NCBI GenBank assembly: GCA_965223305.1
Contig: CBDCWT010000016.1
Coordinates: 227,022-291,021, forward strand
Length of the DNA stretch: 64,000 bases
Reading direction: 5' to 3'
From: CBDCWT01 sp965223305
Lineage (GTDB): Bacteria; Planctomycetota; Planctomycetia; Pirellulales; Pirellulaceae
In this document: in pieces, positions 7,136 through 16,974 of the stretch
Position numbering within the stretch: the first letter of the stretch is position 1
Layout of the letters: each line of letters starts with the position of its first letter
Translations under genes and position numbers: made by a program
Notes under the pieces: generated by a model
What the model saw: only the letters and a program-made list of their open reading frames with translations
Database searches by the model: none
What the model was told of the DNA's origin: nothing

Positions 7136-8605
7136 TCAGAAACGCCGGCTCCAGACGTCGGGCCAACGCTCGACGACGACCTTCGTCTGCGTATAGAACT
7201 CGACACCGTGACGTCCCTGAGCGTGAAGATCTCCGAAAAAACTCTCTTTCCAACCGCTGAACGGGAAGAACGCCATCGGCGCTGCCACGCCCAGATTGAT
7301 GCCGATGTTGCCGGCGATCGTTTCGTAGCGAAACTTCCGAGCGGCCGCGCCGCTGGACGTGAACACGCATGCCATGTTTCCGTACTCACCGCTGTTCACC
7401 AACCGAATGGCTTCATCGACATCTTGGACTGCTATCAGGCTGAGCACAGGACCAAACACCTCTGTCTTGACCAACTCGCTGTCTGGGTCGACGTTCTCCA
7501 CCACAGTGGGGAAAACAAAGCTACCTTGCTCGTATCCCGCCACCTTCCGTTCACGGCCATCTACGACCGCGGTGGCTCCCGCCGATTCGCCGGCATCAAT
7601 CAAGCGGCGGATGCGATCGCGGCTGTGCGGAGATATGACCGGGCCCATCTCGGTGTCCTCGTCGAGGCCGGAGCCAACTTTTCGGCGAGCGGCCGCTTCA
7701 CAAATCGCGTCCTTGAATACATCCGTCGCCTCGCCGACCGTTACGGCTAACGACGCTGCCAGACAGCGTTGACCGGCGCATCCGAATGCGCTGTCCGCAG
7801 CGATCCGAGTTGTCATGTCCAAATCTGCATCGGGCAGAATGATGAGTGGATTCTTGGCGCCGCCCTGACACTGGGCTCGTTTTCCGTGGGTCGTCGCTTC
7901 GCGATAGACATACCGCGCCACTGGAGTCGATCCCACAAAAGAGATTGCCTCGACGGCGGGATGGCGGATCAGGCCGTCTACAACGTCCTTCTGACCCAGT
8001 ACAAGGCTGACAACACCGGGCGGCAACCCCGTCTGTTGTACGAGCTCGACCAGCCGCACCGCGGTCATGGGTGTTTTTTCACTCGGCTTGAGTACAAAAC
8101 AGTTGCCACAAGCAACGGCATAGGGCAGGAACCAGAGCGGTATCATTCCCGGGAAATTGAACGGTGTGATGGCTGCGACAACGCCCAACGGTTGGCGAAA
8201 CAGGTGCTCGTCAATCCCTGGCGCGATATCTTCGTTGTTGACCCCCTGCAACATGGACGGCATGCCGCAGGCAACCTCGACATTCTCGATTCCGCGCCGC
8301 AACTCCCCCTGTGCCTCGGCCAGCGTCTTGCCGCACTCTGTCGTGATCGTACGCGCCAACTCGTCCAGGTTGTCTTCCAGTAGCGACTTCAGTCGAAACA
8401 GATACTGGATCCGTTCGGTCACCGGAGTGGCGCGCCAACCCAGGAACGCTCGGGCAGCTTCCTGGACGACATCATCGACGTCGCCCGCATCGGAGAGGGG
8501 CACCTGAGCCACTGTCTCACCCGTGGCTGGATTCTTGACGTCCTGGCACTCGCCGCTACGTGTCTGCTGCCACGAGCTGCCGATGAGGTTTCTGAGTTGC
8601 TGCAT
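7136..8605 (-). CDS. mmsA: CoA-acylating methylmalonate-semialdehyde dehydrogenase
   Basis: 489 residues from ATG 8605, preceded by GGTGGAG. The open frame extends to 9112, but that part runs through intergenic repeats. This is an aldehyde dehydrogenase fold with TPFNFPGMIPLWFLPYAVACGN, the SFVGSTPVARYVY NAD site, and FGCAGQRCLA holding the catalytic Cys (about residue 281). The NFPGMIP and GQRC signatures are typical of MmsA/IolA, which converts methylmalonate semialdehyde (or malonate semialdehyde) with CoA and NAD+ to propionyl-CoA (or acetyl-CoA) and CO2 in valine or inositol breakdown. No other valine or inositol gene is adjacent. Confidence 0.9.
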   Translation of the reverse strand: MQQLRNLIGSSWQQTRSGECQDVKNPATGETVAQVPLSDAGDVDDVVQEAARAFLGWRATPVTERIQYLFRLKSLLEDNLDELARTITTECGKTLAEAQGELRRGIENVEVACGMPSMLQGVNNEDIAPGIDEHLFRQPLGVVAAITPFNFPGMIPLWFLPYAVACGNCFVLKPSEKTPMTAVRLVELVQQTGLPPGVVSLVLGQKDVVDGLIRHPAVEAISFVGSTPVARYVYREATTHGKRAQCQGGAKNPLIILPDADLDMTTRIAADSAFGCAGQRCLAASLAVTVGEATDVFKDAICEAAARRKVGSGLDEDTEMGPVISPHSRDRIRRLIDAGESAGATAVVDGRERKVAGYEQGSFVFPTVVENVDPDSELVKTEVFGPVLSLIAVQDVDEAIRLVNSGEYGNMACVFTSSGAAARKFRYETIAGNIGINLGVAAPMAFFPFSGWKESFFGDLHAQGRHGVEFYTQTKVVVERWPDVWSRRF

Positions 8606-9206
8606 GGTCTCCACCGCTATGCCACTGCAAGTGGGAATGAAAGACCAACAGGGTAACAGAAACTTTCGGCGTCGCCTATTTGCACCCCTGGGCAAAGCGC
8701 CATGTTGATACTGTAAGTCCCATCTCACTCGTTCCACTGCAACAACCGTGTAAAGCGCACGGGAGGGCGAGGCTCCTGCCGAGCCGTTTGCCCGCGTATC
8801 GGTTTCGTTTGCTCGGTTTTTGGCGGACGGCACACGGAGTGTGCCTGCTACATTAATGCCGAAAGCGCAAGAGGCGATGCAGTCGGCCAAACTCTGGCGA
8901 GTTCGGCTACACCTCTGGGCGAGTTCGGCTACGCTGCAAATCAGCCGCTGGGCGTTAGCCCACGGTTCCCCAGCGAAGCCGACGCGTAGTGTCCGGCGAG
9001 GGCCCCCCCTCTCCGGCCCTTTGGGCCGACTCTCCCCAAGGGGAGAGTGAAAAAGGATGAAATCACGCATTAACTTAAAAGCTGCACGATCTCCGGAGAG
9101 GGGAGAAGGCACTTCGATGACCTTGCCCCGCTCGCCAAATCGCGGATAGACTTCTCACGGGGGGTGGGCTGCGACTCACTCGAACTGACTTGTTATCGAA
9201 TGCCTC
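8606..9206. other. Repeat-rich gap upstream of mmsA and the C25 peptidase gene
   Basis: About 600 bases without a supported gene, between divergent genes. It contains a GGGAGGGCGAGGCTCCTGC motif (8760s), two GCCRAACTC/GAGTTYGGC-type hairpin units (8885-8935), a half copy of the AATCAGCCG palindrome (from 8937) and a CCCCTCTCCGGCCC hairpin (9005-9050). I found no clear promoter. Confidence 0.6.
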
Positions 9207-10799
9207 ATGATTTTACTGCTCGCCTGCTCGCTGCTCTTGCCTGGCGAAACACGTTCCCCCGATACAGTCGTCGTGGTACCGCCGGCATTTCAAGATGTCC
9301 TGCGGCCGTGGTTGGATTATCGACGAAATCAGGGACACGAAATCGCCTTGATGACCGATTGTGGCTCGGCGGCCGAGATACGCGCCGGCATCCGTCGCCT
9401 GGCGGGTGAGGGTGGGCTGCGGTCGGTGGTACTCGTGGGCGACGTTACCGATGACCAGTTCGGTACGCCGACACACTTCGCGCCGGCCAAAGTGAACGTG
9501 CAGTGGGGATCCGAAAGCGAGATCGCTACCGACAACTGGTTCGCCGATCTGGACGACGATCGGCTGCCGGACTTGGCCGTGGGCCGGCTGTCGGCGTCGA
9601 GCCCAGGCGAGTTGGCAACGATCGTGCGCAAGATTTTGGCTTACGAGCAGCTGGGCGGAGAGGGCGACTGGCAGCGACGGCTCAACTTTGTCGCTGGAGT
9701 CGGTGGCTTTGGTCCCGTCGTTGATTCGGTGCTGGAGACAGCGACCAAGAAGTTCCTGACTGAAGGGATTCCCGCCGAGTACTCGATTTCAATGACCTAT
9801 GCCAGCTGGCGCAGCCCCTACTGCCCTGATCCGCGCCGCTTCCACGACACAGTCGTCAATCGATTCAACGAGGGCTGTTTATTCTGGGTCTACATCGGTC
9901 ACGGACAACGTACCTTTCTCGACCGGATCCGAGTACCTGGGGCAACCTACCGAATCCTGGATACTGACGATGTTCCCAAACTTCAGTCCGGTGAACGATC
10001 GCCGATCGCGATTTTCTTGTCTTGCTATGCCGGAGCGTTTGACGAGCAGCGTGTTTGTTTGGCGGAGGAAATGCTGAGGTCCGGAGCAGGTCCAGTCGCG
10101 GTCTTCGCGGGCTCGCGCGTGACCATGCCCTACGCGATGGCCGTAATGGGAAGCGAGCTGATGGAGGAGTACTTTGGTACCCGCCGCCCGACACTCGGCG
10201 AGCTGTGCATGCATGCGAAGCGGCAAATGGCCGCGGAAGCTGGCGGCGAAGGGAACCGGCAGCTGCTCGATGCCCTGGCGAAAGTCATCAGCCCGACACC
10301 CGACCAGCTGCGGGACGAGCGGCTCGAGCATGTGCTGTTGTTTAACTTGTTGGGCGATCCCCTGCTACGCTTGCGGCACGGAGATGCGATTCGTGTGGAA
10401 ACGCAAACCGACGTTCGTGCAGGCCAACCACTGAACGTGCGATGGGTGAGTCCGGTGGCTGGACGGTGCCATGTGGAACTCGTCTGCCGCCGAGATCGAA
10501 CTCGAGAGCGCGTGCCGACTCGAACACATTTCCTACGGACAGAGCAGGAGCTGGCGACGTATACGTCGACCTATGCCGAGGCCAACGATCGCTGCTGGGT
10601 GAGCAAACTTGTCTCATCTCCAGCCGGTCCCGTCGAAATGACACTCACCGTGCCCGCGGAGGCGCGCGGGCCTTGCCATGTGCGAGTGCTTGTGGAGGGT
10701 GCCGAGCGCTGCGCCCTGGGGGCTGCCGACGTCTTTGTCCGACGCCCGCCTAGATCAGAGGAAGCACCCGAGCCAGTAGGAGCGTCACCCCAAAACTGA
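9207..10799 (+). CDS. Peptidase C25 (gingipain-like) family protein
   Basis: 530 residues. The first ~15 residues are hydrophobic (MILLLACSLLLPGET), consistent with a signal peptide and secretion. The C25 caspase-like fold is marked by VVLVGDVTDD, DNWFADLDDDRLPDLAVGRL, a catalytic His in YIGHGQR (about residue 232), the Cys in FLSCYAGAFDE (about residue 273), and the late LLGDPLLRL motif that closes this domain. The last ~130 residues resemble the Ig-like domain that follows C25 domains. An extracellular or periplasmic Cys endopeptidase is likely; Arg or Lys specificity cannot be told. No SD is visible. The 3' end overlaps the convergent GntP gene by 50 bases. Confidence 0.8.
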   Translation: MILLLACSLLLPGETRSPDTVVVVPPAFQDVLRPWLDYRRNQGHEIALMTDCGSAAEIRAGIRRLAGEGGLRSVVLVGDVTDDQFGTPTHFAPAKVNVQWGSESEIATDNWFADLDDDRLPDLAVGRLSASSPGELATIVRKILAYEQLGGEGDWQRRLNFVAGVGGFGPVVDSVLETATKKFLTEGIPAEYSISMTYASWRSPYCPDPRRFHDTVVNRFNEGCLFWVYIGHGQRTFLDRIRVPGATYRILDTDDVPKLQSGERSPIAIFLSCYAGAFDEQRVCLAEEMLRSGAGPVAVFAGSRVTMPYAMAVMGSELMEEYFGTRRPTLGELCMHAKRQMAAEAGGEGNRQLLDALAKVISPTPDQLRDERLEHVLLFNLLGDPLLRLRHGDAIRVETQTDVRAGQPLNVRWVSPVAGRCHVELVCRRDRTRERVPTRTHFLRTEQELATYTSTYAEANDRCWVSKLVSSPAGPVEMTLTVPAEARGPCHVRVLVEGAERCALGAADVFVRRPPRSEEAPEPVGASPQN

Positions 10800-12396
10800 C
10801 GCTGCCCAGCACGACTAGTAGCACGGACCACGACTTGAGCGCTTCGACTTCTGTCAATCCGCCCATTTTGGCGAAGATCCAAAATCCGCTGTCGTTCATC
10901 CAAGAACCGACCAGCGACCCACCACCGATGGCCGTCGCCAGGTAGACCGGGTGGAAGCCCAATGTCTCTGGCGAAGCAATTCCGGCCAGCATGGCCGAAC
11001 CGGTGATCATGGCGACGGTGCTCGAGCCTTGAGCGACCTTCAGCACTGCGGCCAGCACGAACCCCAGGACCAAAAGCATGGTCCCGGGGCTATCCCCACC
11101 GGCGCCGGCAAACATCGACTCAATCGCGGCACCGACTCCCGCTACCTTGAGCATGTCTCCGAAGGCGCCCCCACCAGCCGTTATCAGGATAATCACACCG
11201 CCACTCATCAGCGACGTCTCGACGACACCGGCCATCTCTTGGCGCGACAGATTCTGTTGAACGACCAGCATCCACATTGCGATGATGGCGGACAACAACA
11301 GCGCCAAGTTGGCGTTGCCGATGATCCCAGTGAAGCCCAGCGCTGCGACGAACCGTTGGGCCTGCGGCGTGGTCAACTCGGACGGATCCTTGATAAGCTC
11401 GGCAACCCGATCTTCTGCCGGCAGCACGACACCCTGCGCACGAAGCTCACTCCTGATCGCGTTTTTCGCCAGCGTGTCGAGCACGGTGTTTGTCGAGATG
11501 AGCAACACAGGTAGCACAACCGGCAAGGCTGCCAACCAGAGAGGAGGCAGCTCTTCATCGCTCAGAGGTGGCCGCTCGGGCTGATTGCCGATTTGCCGCA
11601 TGGGGATCGGCATGAGGTGATTGGCAATTCCTGAAAAAATGAGCCCGGCGATTGCAGCGGGGAGGGCAACCAGCCCGCCGACACCAATCATCACTCCGAT
11701 GTCAATTCCCAGCGTCGTCGCCATCACCAGCGGTCCTGGCGTGGGCGGCACGAGTGTGTGAGTGATCGCGGCGCCGGCGGCAATTGCCAAGATGTACTTG
11801 AGGTAGTGTTTACCCGTCGTGCGAAACAACGAACGGGCCAGCGGAACCAGCAAATAGAACACTGTATCGAAAAACACCGGTACCGCGAGGATGAAGCCGC
11901 TTCCCATTAGTGCGATCGGTGACCGTTTCTCGCCCAGTAGCGATAGAAAGGCGCGCACGATGCGATCCGCGGCGCCACTGTCCAATAGACAGGTTCCAAT
12001 CACGGCGGCCAGCGCAATGACAATACCGATCTTCCCTGCTGCGGTACCGAACGACTCGGCGACCCGCGAAATCTTCTCCGCAGGCGTTCCTGCGGCGAGG
12101 AGGCTGACTACAATCGCGGCCGAGATCAAGGCAATAAAGGCGTTGACCTTCAGTACGATGATCAACCCCAGGACGGTAGCGACCCCTGCCGCCAAACAGA
12201 CGAAAGGCATGACCGACGAACCGCCGGTATCGCTCGCGGCGGGCTCGGACGGCTGCCCCGCCTCAGCAGGCTGTATCTCAGCCGGCTGCACTTCGACAGG
12301 CTGCTCCGACTCCGACGTAGTCTGGGCTAGCGACTCGGTGGCCGACAGGTACTGAGAACAGAGAACGACTAAGACTAGGGTGAGCAACCGGCCCAT
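10750..12396 (-). CDS. GntP-family permease
   Basis: 548 residues from ATG 12396, with GGGAG six bases upstream. Longer in-frame starts exist, but the farthest (12507) lies inside a MITE copy. An N-terminal hydrophobic stretch (GRLLTLVLVVLCSQYL) is followed by a Glu/Gln/Pro-rich linker, then about 12 hydrophobic segments. GntP hallmarks are the HTLVPPTPGPL motif and VAQGSSTVAMITGSAML. These inner-membrane carriers import gluconate or related hydroxy acids with protons. The signal-like N-terminus and acidic linker are an extra compared with the ~450-residue core family. The substrate is unknown, as no sugar-acid kinase or dehydratase is next to it. Confidence 0.85.
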   Translation of the reverse strand: MGRLLTLVLVVLCSQYLSATESLAQTTSESEQPVEVQPAEIQPAEAGQPSEPAASDTGGSSVMPFVCLAAGVATVLGLIIVLKVNAFIALISAAIVVSLLAAGTPAEKISRVAESFGTAAGKIGIVIALAAVIGTCLLDSGAADRIVRAFLSLLGEKRSPIALMGSGFILAVPVFFDTVFYLLVPLARSLFRTTGKHYLKYILAIAAGAAITHTLVPPTPGPLVMATTLGIDIGVMIGVGGLVALPAAIAGLIFSGIANHLMPIPMRQIGNQPERPPLSDEELPPLWLAALPVVLPVLLISTNTVLDTLAKNAIRSELRAQGVVLPAEDRVAELIKDPSELTTPQAQRFVAALGFTGIIGNANLALLLSAIIAMWMLVVQQNLSRQEMAGVVETSLMSGGVIILITAGGGAFGDMLKVAGVGAAIESMFAGAGGDSPGTMLLVLGFVLAAVLKVAQGSSTVAMITGSAMLAGIASPETLGFHPVYLATAIGGGSLVGSWMNDSGFWIFAKMGGLTEVEALKSWSVLLVVLGSVSFGVTLLLARVLPLI

Positions 12397-12448
12397 GTAC
12401 GACTCCCAATTGGACTTCAGTGACATCTCTGGAACGATGATAACATAA

Positions 12449-12623
12449 CCCGAATTATTCATGAGCGATCTGCTGCGAGGTCGTAAGTCCATCCGTGGCT
12501 TCGTCATGCTTCACAATTCTCCCTCGACGTATTGCTTCTAATACGCCTGCGGAAGAATTGCTCGCCTTCCTTGCCACGAACGTACTTACAACCTCTCGCG
12601 ACGATCTTCATGAATAATCCGGG
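12449..12623 (+). mobile_element. MITE-like element, family A, copy 1
   Basis: A 175-base near-complete palindrome. The terminal inverted repeats are CCCGAATTATTCATGA and TCATGAATAATCCGGG, with a central CGTATTG...CAATACG stem, flanked by a direct ATAA duplication (12445-12448 and 12624-12627). It lies just upstream of the GntP gene and creates a false N-terminal extension in its frame. It encodes no transposase. Almost identical copies are at 24022, 45628 and 48142. Confidence 0.85.
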
Positions 12624-12689
12624 ATAAGGGAATCTGCGAGGCAGAAGGCCAAGGGTGCTTTGCGACGTGGCTGCCCGGCTACGAGCCAA

Positions 12690-14363
12690 CTACCGGCGGG
12701 GGGACTTTGACAGTTGCCGGGCCGCCCAGGTGGCCACCTGTTCTCGGAAGATCTTTGAATTGTGCCGGATATCGACCGGCAGGCTGGGGTGGATGAGGAT
12801 GTCGCTTACTTCTTGAGTGAACGGGTGGGCCTGTGCGCGCTCCAGGAGTTGAGCAGCGATCTGCTGGTTCTCCCGCTCGCGTGGCGGGCGCTCGTGAGGC
12901 CACAACTCGACGACGATTGCCGGTCTTGGCTGCTCCGCCGCACCCGCGTTGACCAGCGCGCTGCGATAGACTCGTGGATCGCAGTTGATGATCGCCTCGC
13001 AGGGCACCGTGTACATCGTCTTGTCGCCTAGCACGACGCGCTGTGACTTTCGCCCGCAGTACCAGAATCGATTTCGATCATCGAGATAGCCGACATCTCC
13101 CATCCGATGCCAGAAATGCTCGCCATCGGGGATCTTGCTCGTACGATTGGCTTCGACACCCGTGACGTACTCAGTCGTCACGACAGGTCCGGAAACAACC
13201 AGTTCGCCGATCTCACCGCACGGCAGCTCGGGCGCGTCAGCCAGCTTGGAGAGCGGACCCTCGGTGATCGGCACAACTTTCCAGCGGATAGCGGGAAAAT
13301 GTGTGCCGACGCAAGTCCCGGCTCCCTGGTCGCTCCGTTTCGCAGTTTCTGAGAGGACCTCCGAAGCCGAGATGGACGCCACTGGCAGCGCCTCGGTGGC
13401 ACCATAGGGCGTGTGTATTTCCCCCTGGTCGCCCAGCGAGCCGCTCATCCTGCGTAGTACGTGAGGCGGGACTGGGGCGCCGGCCGACAAGATCCGTCGG
13501 AGCGTGGGAAATCTCTGCCCGCTCTTGTCGCAGTAGCCGGCCACCGTATTCCAAAGCGCTGGTGAGCCAAACGCTTGGGTTGCACTCCAGTCGCTGATCG
13601 CGGCGACGATGTGCCGCGGGTTCGCGGCGGCGGGGCGCGTGAAGTCCATTCTCGGAAAAATGGTTGTGACGCCCATCGCAGCATTGAAGAGGGCAAAGAG
13701 TGGGAAGCAGGCCACGTCGACGTCACCCGGCTGGATACCGTAAAAGTCTCGAATCTCAAGCACCTGGCGATGGAAGTTCCCATGCCGGTACAGCACTCCT
13801 TTGGGCGGGCCCGTACTCCCGGAGGTGAAGATGATCGCAGCAGGATCGGCGGGCGTCGCGCGCGCCGCAACGTGTGGTTTCGGACCGTCACGCAGCTCTT
13901 TGAGTGTCGTGCCCCCGAACCACTTCGGGCCGACCGTGATGTTCATCTTGGCGCGAGGAAAGTGTCTGCGGAAAACGAGTCTCGCCGCTTGAGCGCGCGG
14001 TACTGCGACGAAGCCGTCCGGGTTAACTTGCGACAAGCACCGGATCAGATGCCGGCGACCGATGCCAGGGTCGATAAGCACCATGACAGCGCCCGTCTTG
14101 AAGATCGCAAAGACTAGCGAAACGAAATCGATGCTGGGAGGCACCATGAGCACCAAGCGGCTGCCGGGCCCGACGCCACGAGCGCGCAGCTGCGCGGCAA
14201 TGCAGTCGGAGTCCTCGTCGAGTTCCCGAAACGAGACCTGACGGTAAGTGTGCGCCGGCCCGCGCCGGACTCCTTGCTCGACGACGGCGATTCCATCGGG
14301 GTTGCGACGGGCCGTCTCATTGAGCAGCAGTGCCACGTTGTATTCAGCTTGTGCGGCAGTCAA
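12690..14363 (-). CDS. OleC-like acyl-AMP ligase (ANL superfamily)
   Basis: 557 residues. The start is TTG 14363, with AGGAG 8 bases upstream; it overlaps the ATP-grasp stop codon as TTGA, implying translational coupling. ANL motifs are IIFTSGSTGPPKGVLYRHGN (P-loop, about 175-194), PYGATEALPVA, and MGDVGYLDDRNRFWYCGRKSQRV with the adenylate-binding Asp and the hinge. The TSGSTGPPKGV-YRH pattern and overall spacing are those of OleC-type proteins (olefin beta-lactone synthetase) and the related fatty-acid CoA ligase group. No oleA, oleB or oleD is adjacent, so the substrate is open. Its place behind mch and an ATP-grasp ligase is unusual. Confidence 0.8.
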   Translation of the reverse strand: MTAAQAEYNVALLLNETARRNPDGIAVVEQGVRRGPAHTYRQVSFRELDEDSDCIAAQLRARGVGPGSRLVLMVPPSIDFVSLVFAIFKTGAVMVLIDPGIGRRHLIRCLSQVNPDGFVAVPRAQAARLVFRRHFPRAKMNITVGPKWFGGTTLKELRDGPKPHVAARATPADPAAIIFTSGSTGPPKGVLYRHGNFHRQVLEIRDFYGIQPGDVDVACFPLFALFNAAMGVTTIFPRMDFTRPAAANPRHIVAAISDWSATQAFGSPALWNTVAGYCDKSGQRFPTLRRILSAGAPVPPHVLRRMSGSLGDQGEIHTPYGATEALPVASISASEVLSETAKRSDQGAGTCVGTHFPAIRWKVVPITEGPLSKLADAPELPCGEIGELVVSGPVVTTEYVTGVEANRTSKIPDGEHFWHRMGDVGYLDDRNRFWYCGRKSQRVVLGDKTMYTVPCEAIINCDPRVYRSALVNAGAAEQPRPAIVVELWPHERPPRERENQQIAAQLLERAQAHPFTQEVSDILIHPSLPVDIRHNSKIFREQVATWAARQLSKSPRR

Positions 14364-15247
14364 GCAGATGCTCTCCTACGTACCAGCAGCTCCAGATGCT
14401 GCAGCACCAATGAGGCCACGTCGACGTCGAGTGTTCTGGACAGAGCTCGCCAGCCGGGGACGGCATTGACTTCAAGCAAATAGAGCTGTCCGTCTTGACC
14501 AGGAAGCACGTCGACGCCGGCCAACTCGGCACCGATCGCGCCTGCCGCGCGGCGGGCGATCGTCCTGAGTTGATCGGTGAGCTCTACCTTCTCCGTCGTC
14601 GCCCCACGGCTCACGTTGGACCGCCAATCGTCTGTGTTGATCCGACGCATTCCCAGCACCTGCTCCCCGATCACAAACAACCGCAGGTCGAAGCCGTCGT
14701 GTGGAACGAACCGTTGCATGTAGATCACGGCCTGAAGTTGGGCGAGCATCTTGAATCCGCGCACCGCGGCATCGCGGTCTGTGACGCGAAAAATCCCGCG
14801 GCCTTCCCCCCCAAACAGCGGCTTGACGACGACGTCGGCTCCCAATGCCTCAAAGGCAATCAAGGCGTCTTCGACCGATTGGCAAACTGTGGTTTCCGGG
14901 ATACGCAAGCCAAGCCGCTGACACTTGGCCAGCGCCAGGTACTTGTCGACAGCGGCCTCTACGGCCCGAGGCGAGTTAACAACGACAACTCCCCCTTCAG
15001 CAAGCTGGCCCAGCACATCCATACGAAAGACCACCTGCTCGAGCGAACCGGCGTCCATCGTGCGGACAAGCAGGGCATCAGCCTGATCGAGAGCGGTACC
15101 TGCGGCATCACAGGTCGACTCGGCCGATCGCAGCTGGGCACTCAACAACCGATGCTGAACGACCTCCAGCTGATGATCCTCTCTCGCCGCTCGCTGCAAA
15201 TCGCGGTAATACCAGCTATGGGGAGAAGCAAGCAGCAAGATTCTCAT
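14360..15247 (-). CDS. ATP-grasp ligase (RimK/MptN-like) of the H4MPT cluster
   Basis: 295 residues from ATG 15247; the frame is open further upstream, but that part overlaps the mch coding region. Domain order is a pre-ATP-grasp fold (RILLLASPHSWYYRDL), the ATP-grasp core with DVVVKPLFGGEGRGIFRV (P-loop-like Lys/Gly-rich segment), AVIYMQRFVPHDGFDLRLFV, and the metal-binding end LAGVDVLPGQDGQLYLLEVN with the conserved Asp, Glu and Asn. RimK-like ligases add glutamate to an acceptor. Homologues next to mch occur in methylotroph H4MPT gene sets (the orf5 type) and in archaea as MptN, so glutamylation of the pterin cofactor is the likely role. It lies 10 bases after mch. Confidence 0.8.
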   Translation of the reverse strand: MRILLLASPHSWYYRDLQRAAREDHQLEVVQHRLLSAQLRSAESTCDAAGTALDQADALLVRTMDAGSLEQVVFRMDVLGQLAEGGVVVVNSPRAVEAAVDKYLALAKCQRLGLRIPETTVCQSVEDALIAFEALGADVVVKPLFGGEGRGIFRVTDRDAAVRGFKMLAQLQAVIYMQRFVPHDGFDLRLFVIGEQVLGMRRINTDDWRSNVSRGATTEKVELTDQLRTIARRAAGAIGAELAGVDVLPGQDGQLYLLEVNAVPGWRALSRTLDVDVASLVLQHLELLVRRRASA

Positions 15248-15257
15248 GACGAAGGGC

Positions 15258-16208
15258 TTAGCGGACCTCAGTTGCGAACGACTTCCGGAGGATCTCGGGC
15301 GACGAGTGGCCGAAGCAGAAGGAACGACCGGAGTCATTGCTAACTAGTGTTACCACCGCCGGGCTGAAGAGAAGTGGATCGATCTTGTAGAAGTCGCGCT
15401 CGTATCGCTGGAAGATCTCCGCAAACGGCTGGCCGGCGTCGGATGAAGCGGAGCTAGGTATCTGAGAACCGAGTCTTGAGAGGTCGTCGTCATCACCATC
15501 GATCCATAACGTCACCTCACCTCCATACAAGACCGCGTCATTGGTTCTTCCAATCCCGGTCAGATCATCTGAAGCGACTGGGGGCAGCGGAGCGATGCCG
15601 AAGCCGTTGGTCACACGGGTGATATCGAAGCCCAGTTCATGCATCTTGTGCATCGCCGTCTCGATCGAGCGTGCGACGACCTGGACGGTGCCCGCCAAGC
15701 TGGCGGTGGGCGCCACGAGCAACGTCAGTTGGGGCGAATTGATGCCACATTCGTCGGCCATGCACTGGACCACGTCCTGATCCGGCAGTGCGGCCGACTC
15801 GAGCACGCCAATGACCTCGGTGGCCTGTTCCAGGTGACCGATCGTGTCGAACAAGGCTTCGCGACCGCGGACGGCTCGCATCGGGCCGGATCCCATCCCA
15901 AAATACTGACCATGGACAACTTGCCAACCCGCATACTGCGACGCCATGCAAGCGGCCGTGGGGTGATCGGTCTGCACGAGAACCACCGGTCCCGGCCAGG
16001 CGGCGCCGGTCGTGAGAGAAACACGGCCTAACCCGGCCAAGCAAACCTCGGCCATCACCTTTCCGGCCTCCAAGCCACCTCGAGCAGCGATTCCGCAGTC
16101 CACCACCCGGGCGCCGCAATCACGGGAAACTGCCACATGGTGGCGGCTGCTGTGAACGAGCAACGGCTGGGCGCACTCGAGGCCCAGCGAATTCAAGCGG
16201 ATCGGCAC
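15258..16208 (-). CDS. mch: Methenyltetrahydromethanopterin cyclohydrolase
   Basis: 316 residues from GTG 16208, preceded by AAGAAG; a TTG at 16223 would add five residues. Mch signatures include HPTAACMASQYAGW, YFGMGSGPMRA and GFDITRVTNGFGIAPLPP. The enzyme interconverts methenyl- and formyl-H4MPT in the cytoplasm, the middle step of H4MPT-linked formaldehyde oxidation found in archaea, methylotrophs and many planctomycetes. It is first in an operon with the ATP-grasp and acyl-AMP ligase genes and divergent from a DtxR-type regulator, with about 45 bases between them. The other pathway genes (fae, mtdB, fhc) are not in the window. Confidence 0.93.
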   Translation of the reverse strand: MPIRLNSLGLECAQPLLVHSSRHHVAVSRDCGARVVDCGIAARGGLEAGKVMAEVCLAGLGRVSLTTGAAWPGPVVLVQTDHPTAACMASQYAGWQVVHGQYFGMGSGPMRAVRGREALFDTIGHLEQATEVIGVLESAALPDQDVVQCMADECGINSPQLTLLVAPTASLAGTVQVVARSIETAMHKMHELGFDITRVTNGFGIAPLPPVASDDLTGIGRTNDAVLYGGEVTLWIDGDDDDLSRLGSQIPSSASSDAGQPFAEIFQRYERDFYKIDPLLFSPAVVTLVSNDSGRSFCFGHSSPEILRKSFATEVR

Positions 16209-16266
16209 TTGGTCTTCTTTCAAAATGCTTACAATGACGTCAGCGCTGTTTATGAGGAGGGATGCG

Positions 16267-16929
<663 letters not shown>

Positions 16930-16974
16930 GTGAGGTAATCGCTTGCGTTGGTACGCCAACTCTCTCGTTGCCGC

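Noticed and set aside
8606..9112. N-terminal extension of the mmsA frame
   Set aside because: It runs through three intergenic repeat motifs; the family start and an SD are at 8605.
12449..12623. Complete insertion sequence
   Set aside because: Only 175 bases and fully palindromic, with no transposase frame; a MITE-like element is the better description.
16209..16235. Sigma-70 promoter for the DtxR gene (TTGGTC - 15 - TACAAT)
   Set aside because: The spacing is too short and the -35 box is poor; not strong enough to list as a feature.
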